Under the pieces are notes generated by a model. That model worked only from the letters and a program-made list of their open reading frames with translations. It was not told where the DNA came from and did not search any database. Both the position numbers and the translations under genes were made by a program. Shown piece after piece: positions 46,028 through 54,226 of a stretch of 64,000 nt of DNA. Within the stretch, counting starts at the first letter, position 1; every line of letters starts with the position of its first letter. This DNA comes from an uncultured Robinsoniella sp. (GTDB lineage Bacteria > Bacillota > Clostridia > Lachnospirales > Lachnospiraceae): positions 1 to 64,000 of the forward strand of contig UQCR01000015.1 of NCBI GenBank assembly GCA_900539655.1. Reading direction: 5' to 3'.

Positions 46028-47152
46028 CTACTCAAACATTTCGGCTGCATTCTGAAGCTCTGCAATAATTTCAATATGCTGCGGGCACTGAGCTTCACAC
46101 GCTCCACATTGCAGGCAATCCGATGCCTTACTGCATCCGCCTGTTACAAAACCATATTCATTTTTTGCATCTTGCAGGTTTTTGAAAGTAGTATTTTTAT
46201 TCATCGCCTTAAAGATTTCGGGGATCGGAATCTGCTGTGGACAGACTTCCATACAGTACTGACAGTTTGTACATGGTATAAGCGGCATATTTTTAAGCTT
46301 GTTAGTTACATCATCAATAACCTTCTGATCTTCATCTGAGATTTTTTCAAACTCCGCCATAAAGCTTAAATTATCTTCCATCTGTTCCATATTTGACATT
46401 CCGCTTAATACTGTAATAACACCTTCCAGAGAAGCTGCAAAACGAAGTGCCCAGGATGCAACAGAATGATCCGGTCTTGCTTTTTTGAATATTTCATCCA
46501 GCTCAGGTGTCAATGATGCCAGTGTTCCACCCTTAACAGGCTCCATAATAATTACCGGCTTGTTATGTTTTCTTGCCACATCATAGCATTTCTTTGCCTG
46601 AATGATACTATCATCCCAATCACAGTAATTAATCTGAAGCTGTACAAATTCCGCATCCGGATGTTTTTGCAATATTTCGTCCAGACAGTCTGCCGTATCA
46701 TGGAATGAAAATCCATAATGTTTAATCAGGCCTTTTTCCTTCTGCTCTTTAATAAATTCCCAGGTGCCATATTCATCATACTTTACCGCCTTATTACGGT
46801 CTATCGCATGAAGCAGGTAGAAATCAAAATAGCCGGCGCCGGTACGTTCTAACTGGGTGTTAAAGATTTTCTCTACATCTTCTTTTGCATTTACCAGCCA
46901 AATCGGAAGCTTTGTAGCGAGCTGGTAGCTTTCCCTGGGATATCTGCTGGTTAAAGAAGCTTTAACGGCTTCCTCAGAATGCCCATCCAGATAGGGATAT
47001 GCTGTATCAAAATATGTAAATCCTTTTTCCATATACAGATCCACCATTTTTTTCGTCTGTTCTACATCAATGGTGTTATCCTCCAGCATTGGCAGACGCA
47101 TCATCCCAAATCCCAATTTCTTAATCTCTGAACCTAAAAATTTCTCACTCAT
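46028..47152 (-). CDS. Aldo/keto reductase with C-terminal 4Fe-4S domain
   Basis: 374 residues. Aldo/keto reductase barrel (LGFGMMRLPM; FDTAYPYLDGHSEEAVKASL; YDFYLLHAID-like FDFYLLHAID; KHYGFSFHDT) followed by a ferredoxin-like tail with two clusters, CTNCQYCMEVCPQQIPIP and CLQCGACEAQCPQHI. This domain pairing is common in anaerobes, and the natural substrate is generally unknown. AAAGGAGG precedes the ATG. It is 45 bp after larC on the same strand and may be the last gene of that operon. Confidence 0.92.
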   Translation of the reverse strand: MSEKFLGSEIKKLGFGMMRLPMLEDNTIDVEQTKKMVDLYMEKGFTYFDTAYPYLDGHSEEAVKASLTSRYPRESYQLATKLPIWLVNAKEDVEKIFNTQLERTGAGYFDFYLLHAIDRNKAVKYDEYGTWEFIKEQKEKGLIKHYGFSFHDTADCLDEILQKHPDAEFVQLQINYCDWDDSIIQAKKCYDVARKHNKPVIIMEPVKGGTLASLTPELDEIFKKARPDHSVASWALRFAASLEGVITVLSGMSNMEQMEDNLSFMAEFEKISDEDQKVIDDVTNKLKNMPLIPCTNCQYCMEVCPQQIPIPEIFKAMNKNTTFKNLQDAKNEYGFVTGGCSKASDCLQCGACEAQCPQHIEIIAELQNAAEMFE

Positions 47153-47197
47153 TACCGAATCCTCCTTTATATTAGATCTACAGTTTCAACATTTTAT

Positions 47198-48565
47198 TTA
47201 TTCACTGATACACTGATAAATTTCTTTTAACGGTACCCCTTGCTCCATCGCCAGTTTCTTTGCACTTTCATACTCCGGGTATAATCTTTCTTTTGCACCC
47301 ACAGCCACTTTTTTCACTTCTAATTCTCCATACTTTGTACGAAGTACTTCTTTTTTCCTTGGTAAAACTGTGCGGTTTTCCAATCTTTTTCGCAAACCAA
47401 TCGTTGTAGTATGCATAAATATAAGTTCTTCCATTTTTCTCATGTCTTCCGGTTCACAAATTACGGTCATACGGTATGCGGGTCTGTTTTTCTTCATAAA
47501 AATCGGTGTAAAAAATACATCCAATGCTCCCTGTTCAAAAAGCCTTTCCAAGACGTATCCCAGATATTCTCCGGTACAGTCGTCCAGATTGGTTTCTAAG
47601 ACCAACACGCTATCTTCTTTGTCCGAAAAATCCTCGTCTGATTCCGCATATTCGCCCAGGCTGACCTTAAGAAGATTGGGAATCTCTAAATCTTTCGTAC
47701 CCGCACCCCATCCGATCTTTCGAACGTTCATTTCTGGCATATTACCATAAGAAGACGCCAGTTCTGCGATGATTGCGGCACCGGTAGGTGTTACCAGTTC
47801 TGTTTCAATATCTATCTGTCTGATAACCGCATCGCTGTCTGCAAAAATCTCAGAAACAGCCGGAACCGGAACCGCCAGTTTTCCATGCTGGCACTTAACA
47901 AATCCTCTGCCATCCTGAATTACAGAAGCACACACCATATCCGGACGAAGCATATCAATTAATATAGCTGTTCCAACAATATCCACAATGGAATCCACTG
48001 CCCCTACTTCGTGAAAATGCACTTCTTCCAGTTTCCTGTTATGTACTTTCCCCTCCGCCTTTGCTACCCTCAGAAAAATGCGCTTTGCCAGTTCCTTTGC
48101 TCCGGGAGTAATGCCGCTTTCATCAATTATTCGGTTAATATCCGTTAAGTTTCGGTGGTTATGGTGGTTATGATGTTCCTGCTCACTGCCACGTTCATGA
48201 CCTACATGCTGTTCCCCCTCACTGCCATGTTCATGACCTACATGCTGTTCCCCCTCACTGCCATGTTCATGACCTTCATGATGTTCCCGCTCACTACTAT
48301 GTTCATGACCTACATGCTGTTCCCGCTCGATGCCATGTTCATGCTCTCCATAACATTCATCTATCAGATGAACTTTTACATAATTACCGGTAATCCCGTT
48401 TTTTACCGCCTTATCAAAACTTATATGATACCCTTCCACATGTAACTTTTCCAGCTCTTTCAGAAAAGTCTGACGATCCAGTCCCAGATCCAGGAGTGCT
48501 CCAAGCGTCATGTCTCCGCTAATTCCAGAAAAACAATCGAAGAACAATATTTTTTTCTTTTGCAT
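47198..48565 (-). CDS. larC: Nickel pincer cofactor biosynthesis protein LarC
   Basis: 455 residues. LarC inserts Ni into the pyridinium-3,5-bisthiocarboxylate mononucleotide cofactor, using CTP. Family signatures are FFDCFSGISGDMTLGALLDL, EVHFHEVGAVDSIVDIVG, TPTGAAIIAEL and LETNLDDCTGEYLGYVLE. A His-rich insertion at residues 74-138 consists of five units of about 12 residues of the type GHEHGSEGEQHV. LarC proteins often carry a short His-rich stretch, but this one is expanded. It is read as one chain without a frameshift. The start overlaps the larB stop by one base. Confidence 0.95.
   Translation of the reverse strand: MQKKKILFFDCFSGISGDMTLGALLDLGLDRQTFLKELEKLHVEGYHISFDKAVKNGITGNYVKVHLIDECYGEHEHGIEREQHVGHEHSSEREHHEGHEHGSEGEQHVGHEHGSEGEQHVGHERGSEQEHHNHHNHRNLTDINRIIDESGITPGAKELAKRIFLRVAKAEGKVHNRKLEEVHFHEVGAVDSIVDIVGTAILIDMLRPDMVCASVIQDGRGFVKCQHGKLAVPVPAVSEIFADSDAVIRQIDIETELVTPTGAAIIAELASSYGNMPEMNVRKIGWGAGTKDLEIPNLLKVSLGEYAESDEDFSDKEDSVLVLETNLDDCTGEYLGYVLERLFEQGALDVFFTPIFMKKNRPAYRMTVICEPEDMRKMEELIFMHTTTIGLRKRLENRTVLPRKKEVLRTKYGELEVKKVAVGAKERLYPEYESAKKLAMEQGVPLKEIYQCISE
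48174..48353 (-). repeat. 36-bp in-frame tandem repeats in larC
   Basis: About five copies of a 36-bp unit encode the His/Glu-rich insertion. The unit length is a multiple of three, so copy number can change without breaking the frame. Confidence 0.85.
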
Positions 48566-49317
48566 TATTCTTTTCCTCCCAGACTATTTATGCTGTGTGC
48601 CATATAGCCTGCTCCAAATCCATTATCTATATTGACCACGCTGATTCCGCTGGCACAGCTGTTCAGCATCGCTAACAAGGGGGCAACACCGCCAAAGTTT
48701 GCTCCGTATCCCACAGACGTAGGCACCGCAATAACAGGTTTATCTGTCAATCCGCCTACAACAGAAGCAAGTGCCCCTTCCATGCCGGCAACTGCAATTA
48801 CCACATTCGCTCTGTTAATTACATCCAGTTTTGACAAAAGCCTGTGTATTCCGGCAACGCCCACATCATAGATTTCTTCTACGTGATTCCCCAGAAAACG
48901 GGCTGTAATGGCAGCCTCCCTTGCAACCGGCAGATCTGAAGTTCCTGCACATGCCACTACTACAATGCCTTTATTCATCGCTACAGGTTCCCGGTTATAT
49001 TGGATAATCCGTGCGTCTTCCTCATATTCCATTTCCGGACATATGCTCTTTACCGCTTCATATTTTTCTGCAGAGCATCTTGTGCCAAGTATATTCATAA
49101 CCTGATGTGAGATCATATTTTCTACAATTCCTGCGACTTGTTCTCTGGTTTTCCCCTCGCAGTAGATCACCTCCGATACACCGGTTCTGATCTTTCTCTG
49201 ATAATCAATCATCGCATATCCAAGGTCATCAAAAGTTTCTTCTTTCATCAGATATTCTGCTTTTTCAACTGAAATTTCATGGGCATTTAACTTTTCTAAT
49301 ATATCTTTTACTTCCAT
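48565..49317 (-). CDS. larB: Nickel pincer cofactor biosynthesis protein LarB
   Basis: 250 residues. LarB carboxylates and hydrolyses nicotinic acid adenine dinucleotide, the first step of the cofactor pathway. The C-terminal PurE-like domain is visible (VVACAGTSDLPVAREAAITA; VIAVAGMEGALASVVGGL; SVGYGANFGGVAPLLAMLN). ATG 49317 follows GGTGGTG; the upstream reading to 49356 adds residues without a ribosome site. It lies between larE and larC. Confidence 0.95.
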   Translation of the reverse strand: MEVKDILEKLNAHEISVEKAEYLMKEETFDDLGYAMIDYQRKIRTGVSEVIYCEGKTREQVAGIVENMISHQVMNILGTRCSAEKYEAVKSICPEMEYEEDARIIQYNREPVAMNKGIVVVACAGTSDLPVAREAAITARFLGNHVEEIYDVGVAGIHRLLSKLDVINRANVVIAVAGMEGALASVVGGLTDKPVIAVPTSVGYGANFGGVAPLLAMLNSCASGISVVNIDNGFGAGYMAHSINSLGGKE

Positions 49318-49375
49318 ATCACCACCAGCTTTCCATTTCCCATATCTCTTAAGCATCCCTTTTCAGGCTTTTCTC

Positions 49376-50167
49376 TTACACATCAAAGCTTCCGCTGCGG
49401 AATCCTTCCATATCCAGTGTAACATAATCGAATCCGCATGCCTTTACTTTTCCCACAAAGTCTGTATTTTCCAAAAGGCATTTAAAATCCTCTTTCGCAA
49501 CTTCCACCCGCGCAATCCGGTCATGTACCCGAATCCTGCCGGAATAGATTCCCAGATCCTTAAGACAGCGTTCCGCATCCTCTGCCTGTTTTAATTTTTC
49601 GGGGGTCAACTGCGTGTTATACGGAAAACGTGATGCCAGACAGGCGTTAGATGGTTTGTTCCAGGTGATAATCCCCAGTTCCCTGCTGGCAATCCTGATA
49701 TCCTGTTTGGAAAAACCACATTCATAAAGAAGTGAACATATTCCCAGCTCCTGGGCAGCGGCTGCACCAGGACGGTATACCTTGGCATCATCCAGATTTT
49801 TCCCGTCCAAGACCGCTTCATAACCATGTGTTTTTGCCGTTTCTATAATTTTTGACATTAAATTCTTTTTGCAATAATAGCATCTCTTCTTATCATTTCC
49901 AACAAATTCAGGAACTGTGAATACATCCATGGCTAGAATTTCATACTGCACGTCCTTATCTTCTAACAACTGAACCGCTTCTTCATAATCAGCCTGAGCC
50001 AGCATAGCCCCATTGCACAATATCGCAAGAACATTTTCTTTTCCCAGCGTCTCTCTGGCCACCGACATGAGGAAATTAGAGTCCACTCCTCCAGAGTATG
50101 CAATTGCTACCTTATTTAATTCTTTCAGCTTATTTCTTAATAATTCCAGTTTTTCCATGTATGCCAT
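49376..50167 (-). CDS. larE: Sulfur transferase LarE (PP-loop)
   Basis: 263 residues. PP-loop ATP pyrophosphatase (AYSGGVDSNFLM) that adenylates the carboxylated cofactor precursor and adds sulfur. Three Cys stand out: Cys96 and Cys99 in KRCYYCKK and Cys176 in SNACLASRFP. Single-Cys LarE proteins give up their own sulfur; three-Cys versions are known to hold an Fe-S cluster and may turn over. This protein has the three-Cys form. ATG 50167 or 50158 could start it. First gene of larE-larB-larC, with a MerR-type promoter at 50214-50244. Confidence 0.93.
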   Translation of the reverse strand: MAYMEKLELLRNKLKELNKVAIAYSGGVDSNFLMSVARETLGKENVLAILCNGAMLAQADYEEAVQLLEDKDVQYEILAMDVFTVPEFVGNDKKRCYYCKKNLMSKIIETAKTHGYEAVLDGKNLDDAKVYRPGAAAAQELGICSLLYECGFSKQDIRIASRELGIITWNKPSNACLASRFPYNTQLTPEKLKQAEDAERCLKDLGIYSGRIRVHDRIARVEVAKEDFKCLLENTDFVGKVKACGFDYVTLDMEGFRSGSFDV

Positions 50168-50213
50168 ATGCCTTTCTTATTTTACCTGTTTCCATGTAAC
50201 TCTGTTTTTCTAT

Positions 50214-50244
50214 AGATTAGCACTTAAAGTTTGCTTTAAGTCAA
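50214..50244 (-). promoter_or_regulatory. MerR-type promoter of the lar operon
   Basis: Minus strand: -35 TTGACT (50239-50244) and -10 TAATCT (50214-50219) separated by 19 bp. The spacer is occupied by a perfect dyad CTTAAAG-tttg-CTTTAAG (50223-50240). A long spacer with a centred dyad is the hallmark of promoters untwisted by MerR-family activators. Confidence 0.75.
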
Positions 50245-50347
50245 GTACTTTTTCTATCCTTGACCCATTCTTAATGCTTTTCTTGATGCAATTCTGTTGC
50301 TTTTTCTTGGGAAAATGCTGTTATTTTAATGAATCATATCAACATCG

Positions 50348-50400
50348 AAGCAAGAGACAGCCTAAATGGCTGTCATCCATTTAAGCTGTCTCTTATGCTT
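50348..50400. terminator. Inverted repeat after the MerR gene
   Basis: Arms AAGAGACAGC-TAAATGG and CCATTT-AGCTGTCTCTT around a 7-base loop, 125 bp after the MerR stop. There is no T-tract, so it may be a weak or Rho-assisted terminator. The rest of 50245-50524 shows nothing else. Confidence 0.5.
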
Positions 50401-50524
50401 CTAACTAATAAACTGCACAAACTACTTGGTCTAAAAGAAATCCCTCCTGACGAGATTTGTTTAAGACCCTCTATAAGATCATTATAACGCTAATTAAGCA
50501 ACCAGTAAACAGGTAACGCCAAAT

Positions 50525-51286
50525 TTAGTCCTCTGTCCCTGTTATTCTTTTCATTATTTCAATCTGCCGTGCTACAAATAGTGCATTCTCTTTAGCCTCC
50601 TGTAAAGATGTAAGGAGTTTATCACATGCGGTTATAATGTCATCGTCCTGCCTGGGGGTATTGATAATTTCCCGGATATTGGATTCAGGATCTATTGACA
50701 GCGCGTTTAGCATTCTTAATATAGAAGAAAGGGAATAGTTGGCACAGCGAAGAGATCGAATTATTTTTAGCCGCTGCAAGTCATTTGCCGTATACACACG
50801 GTATCCATTTTCCAGCCGCTTCACGTTAAAAAGCCCATTGAGTTCCCAGTTTCGCAAAGTATCCATTGTTACACGAAGATAATCTGCCGCATCCTTTCTT
50901 TTTAACAGCAGATTCTTTTCCTGGGATTCTATTTCCATATTGGATAATAGCTTATGGGTAATCAGAATTGCTTCCTCTGCGTTACTTATCTCTCTTTCCA
51001 CCTGTTCCATATAGGCACGAGTTAATTCCTCCGCTTTTTCATAATCTCCCGATGCAGAAGTTTTAATTATATCTACCGCCCTTTTCCGGAGTCCATTCTG
51101 AAGTACTTCTACCTGTAACGCGGCTCTGGCTAATTTCAGCTGCTCCACATGCAGATCCGTAAACACACGATACCCGTTACTTAATCTTTCCGGTTTGGGA
51201 ATCAGCCCGCACTCCTCGTACAGGCGCACAGTATTCACATGTATATCAAACATTCTGGCAATATCTACCGTTTTGTATGTGTTCAT
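50525..51286 (-). CDS. MerR-family regulator with two MerR HTH domains
   Basis: 253 residues. A first winged HTH at about 4-70 (YKTVDIARMFDIHVNTVRLYEECGL) is followed by a coiled-coil stretch, then a second, complete MerR HTH at about 125-195 (LKRKDAADYLRVTMDTLRNWELNGLF) and a helical C-terminus. MerR proteins normally have one HTH and dimerise; this chain carries two. ATG 51286 follows GGAG at nine bases; the upstream reading to 51358 is not supported. It lies between the UvrA-like gene and the lar operon, all on one strand, so either may be its target. Confidence 0.85.
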   Translation of the reverse strand: MNTYKTVDIARMFDIHVNTVRLYEECGLIPKPERLSNGYRVFTDLHVEQLKLARAALQVEVLQNGLRKRAVDIIKTSASGDYEKAEELTRAYMEQVEREISNAEEAILITHKLLSNMEIESQEKNLLLKRKDAADYLRVTMDTLRNWELNGLFNVKRLENGYRVYTANDLQRLKIIRSLRCANYSLSSILRMLNALSIDPESNIREIINTPRQDDDIITACDKLLTSLQEAKENALFVARQIEIMKRITGTED

Positions 51287-51506
51287 TTCATACATCTCCA
51301 ATCTACTTATCATGCCATATTTCCGCTGGCTCAAATCAACTAAAACAACGGTAAGCAAAACTGTATTTCTGAATTTTCAGTGTAATGGAGACGGCACCGA
51401 TTTGCAAGCTTTATTTTCCAATGTGCCTTTGCATTATCTCCTGTCATCTACCCCTCTTTATCTGGAAATTGTCATACGGCATCGGTTGCTTCATCTGTTC
51501 AGCAGT

Positions 51507-54026
51507 TCATAATTGTGCCAAAATGGATCCTGTAGCTGATGCTGGATGCTTCTTTATTTCCTCCGGCGTTCCCTGAACAACGATCTGCCCTCCATAGTTA
51601 CCACCTTCCGGACCCAGGTCCAGCACCCAGTCGGAAGACCGGATAACTTCAGGATTATGTTCTGCTACAATCACACTTCCGCCCCTTTGAACCAGTCTCC
51701 TGAATACTCCTATTAAACGCTTCGTATCCTGGGGATGCAGCCCGCAGGTTGGCTCGTCAAGCAGATACAAGATCTGACCGCCGGGCTGTTTAGACAATTC
51801 TTTTGCCAGTTTTAACCGCTGGGCTTCCCCTCCTGAGAGCGTTGTTGCCGATTGTCCAAGCACAAGATAACCAAGTCCAACCTCCTGCAGAACTTTCAGC
51901 TTTTTTACTATTTCATTTTCTTCATTAAATAAAACTGCTGCTTCATCAATACTCAGTTCCAGCACCTCAGCAATATGATATCCCCGGTATCTCACATTTA
52001 AAACTGGTTTTTGATATCTTTTACCCCTGCATACCGGGCAGACTACTTCCACATCCGGTAGAAAATTCATGGATACAGACAGTTTTCCGGCACCCTGGCA
52101 ATTTTCACATCGTCCGCCGGGTACATTATAGGAGAAGTGTTTTGCCTGTAATCCCTTATGTTCCTTCCTGGTAATTTCTGCATACAAATTTCTTATATCA
52201 GAAAAAATATCCGTATAAGTCGCCGCATTGGAACGGGGTGACCTCCCTATGGAAACCTGACTAATTGTGATCACATCGTCCAAATGTTCAAAACCACTTA
52301 TATTTCCTCTATTTACTCTCTTAGACTGATGAAAATAAGCTTCTGCTGCTTCGGCCACCACACCGAATACCAAACTGGATTTACCTGCCCCGGACACACC
52401 TGTTACTGTAATAAATTTACCCAGAGGAATTTCTATACTTAAATCTTTCAGATTGTTGGTATTTGCATGACGGATCAGCAAACTTCTTCCATTGCCGTCA
52501 GACTTCTGGTAATTGCCGGTAAATCCCCTATCACTTAAGTATTTACCGGTAACTGACTCCGGACAATTTATGATATCCGCTACCTTGCCAGCTGCAACAA
52601 TTTTTCCCCCGTCCCTTCCCGCACCCGGTCCGAAATCAATGATATAATCTGCTGCCTGTATGATCGCCAGATCATGTTCAATAACAATCACTGTATTACC
52701 CATATCCCGCAGACGAATCAGAACATCAATAACTTTAGCAGTGTCCCTGCTGTGAAGCCCCGTGGATGGCTCGTCCAATACATAAAGTACCCCGGTAAGA
52801 CTGCTTCCAAGAACAGAAGCGAGCTTAATTCTCTGTGCTTCCCCTGCAGAAAGGGATACACTGGGCTGGTTCAGCGTCAAATAACCGGCTCCCACCTCAA
52901 TGATATGTTCTATACGTTGTATTAGATTATCCAGTACCTGTCCTACGACCGCTCTTGCATCCAGCGCAAGTTCACGGTCAAGCTGATTAAGCCACGCAAC
53001 TAAATCCGTTAGCGGCATGGAAAGCGCTTTGGTAATATTCACGCCCGCAACCTGCACATCCAGAATATCCTTTCGGAAACGTATACCTCCACACTCCTGA
53101 CATTCCTGCTGTATCAAAAACTTTTCAATGCGCTGCTTTGCACTATAGGAATTCTTTTCCTCATAACGACGCATCAGATTAGTAATGACCCCTTCGAATC
53201 GTCCCTCAAGAACTGTTTTCGGTGGCTTTCTGTCTGGGAAATGCCGCGTAAACTGTTTACTTAGCGCACCGTAAAGCAGTAGATCCATTGCTGGCTCACT
53301 ATACTGGGAAACAGGCTTTGAAAGATCAAAATCAAATCCATAATATCTGGCTGCATTTGCAATAGATGCCCCGTAACGGTCAACATATACCTGATCCCAG
53401 CCATGGACGGCAAACTCCTTTATACTCTTTGTTTTATCAATCAAAAGTTTAATATCGGGTATGCTTACTACACCGATTCCTTTGCATACCGGGCATGCTC
53501 CTAATGGCTTATTAAAGGAAAAATGACTTGCCGTTAGTTCTGTAATACTTTTTTGGCAGTGGGGACAGGGGACCATCTGCTCATACATCTCTGCCTCATC
53601 TTCCGCCTGACCTGGAAGTTCTGCATAGATATCCCCTGTATCTTCCCCAAAATTAGGGGTGACTAATTTGCCGCAGTGCTTACAATGCCTTTCACCTATC
53701 TTGGAAAACAGCACTCTGAGATATGGGGATATCTCCGTAACCGTTCCTACCGTGGAGCGGGGATTGCGGTTGGTGTTTTTCTGATTGATAGAAATTGCAG
53801 GAGATAAACCTTCAATTTCATCTACAATGGGTCTGGATCCGATCTCCATCATCATTCCCATAGACTCCATATATTGCCTTTGGCATTCCCGCTGGAGTGT
53901 TTCCATTGCCAGCGTAGATTTCCCACTACCGGACACCCCCGTAAATACAATCAATTTATTTTTAGGTATCTCCACACTGATATTTTTCAAATTATTCTGA
54001 CGCGCTCCTTTAATCCTGATATCCAT
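51507..54026 (-). CDS. UvrA-like ABC ATPase (UvrA2/drug-resistance class)
   Basis: 839 residues, about 100 shorter than housekeeping UvrA. Two ABC domains: Walker A FTGVSGSGKSTLAME and VTGVSGAGKSSLVFG, ABC signatures LSAGEAQRIKLAS and LSGGEAQRLKLAKEL, Walker B YVLDEPSTGLHSRD and YLLDEPTCGLHPQD. Zinc knuckles are CKHCGK, CPHCQ, CPVCKGIG, CQECGG, CENCQGAG and CPVCRGK. ATG 54026 is fixed by AAAGGAG. No uvrB or uvrC is nearby, and the neighbour is a MerR regulator. This matches UvrA2-type proteins linked to tolerance of DNA-binding drugs rather than core excision repair. Confidence 0.9.
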   Translation of the reverse strand: MDIRIKGARQNNLKNISVEIPKNKLIVFTGVSGSGKSTLAMETLQRECQRQYMESMGMMMEIGSRPIVDEIEGLSPAISINQKNTNRNPRSTVGTVTEISPYLRVLFSKIGERHCKHCGKLVTPNFGEDTGDIYAELPGQAEDEAEMYEQMVPCPHCQKSITELTASHFSFNKPLGACPVCKGIGVVSIPDIKLLIDKTKSIKEFAVHGWDQVYVDRYGASIANAARYYGFDFDLSKPVSQYSEPAMDLLLYGALSKQFTRHFPDRKPPKTVLEGRFEGVITNLMRRYEEKNSYSAKQRIEKFLIQQECQECGGIRFRKDILDVQVAGVNITKALSMPLTDLVAWLNQLDRELALDARAVVGQVLDNLIQRIEHIIEVGAGYLTLNQPSVSLSAGEAQRIKLASVLGSSLTGVLYVLDEPSTGLHSRDTAKVIDVLIRLRDMGNTVIVIEHDLAIIQAADYIIDFGPGAGRDGGKIVAAGKVADIINCPESVTGKYLSDRGFTGNYQKSDGNGRSLLIRHANTNNLKDLSIEIPLGKFITVTGVSGAGKSSLVFGVVAEAAEAYFHQSKRVNRGNISGFEHLDDVITISQVSIGRSPRSNAATYTDIFSDIRNLYAEITRKEHKGLQAKHFSYNVPGGRCENCQGAGKLSVSMNFLPDVEVVCPVCRGKRYQKPVLNVRYRGYHIAEVLELSIDEAAVLFNEENEIVKKLKVLQEVGLGYLVLGQSATTLSGGEAQRLKLAKELSKQPGGQILYLLDEPTCGLHPQDTKRLIGVFRRLVQRGGSVIVAEHNPEVIRSSDWVLDLGPEGGNYGGQIVVQGTPEEIKKHPASATGSILAQL

Positions 54027-54179
54027 AATGATTCTCCTTTCACAGAAAACTATTTTGTTATTTCTCAATCTTTTATAACACACCTTAAAACCCTGGTGTA
54101 TTAATGTAGTGTTTTATTCACTAACCTGATAGAAAAATTTCAATATACAGAAATTTGCGCCAAAAAAAATCAAAAAGAA

Positions 54180-54220
54180 ACAGTCCGGCTGGTTTCCCAA
54201 TCAGGCTGTCTCCTTATATG
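54180..54220 (-). terminator. Terminator of the fructan operon
   Basis: Minus-strand imperfect stem GGAGACAGCCTGATTGG / CCAGCCGGACTGTTTC followed by TTTTTGATTTTTTTT, just after the GH32 stop at 54227. Confidence 0.8.
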
Positions 54221-54226
54221 TTCCTG

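Noticed and set aside
45786..46068. Small plus-strand open frames near the ilvB leader
   Set aside because: They overlap the T-box leader and its promoter on the opposite strand and have no ribosome site.
48155..48445. Repeat array resembling a small CRISPR and an open plus-strand frame
   Set aside because: Units are adjacent 36-bp tandem copies without unique spacers and lie in frame within larC.
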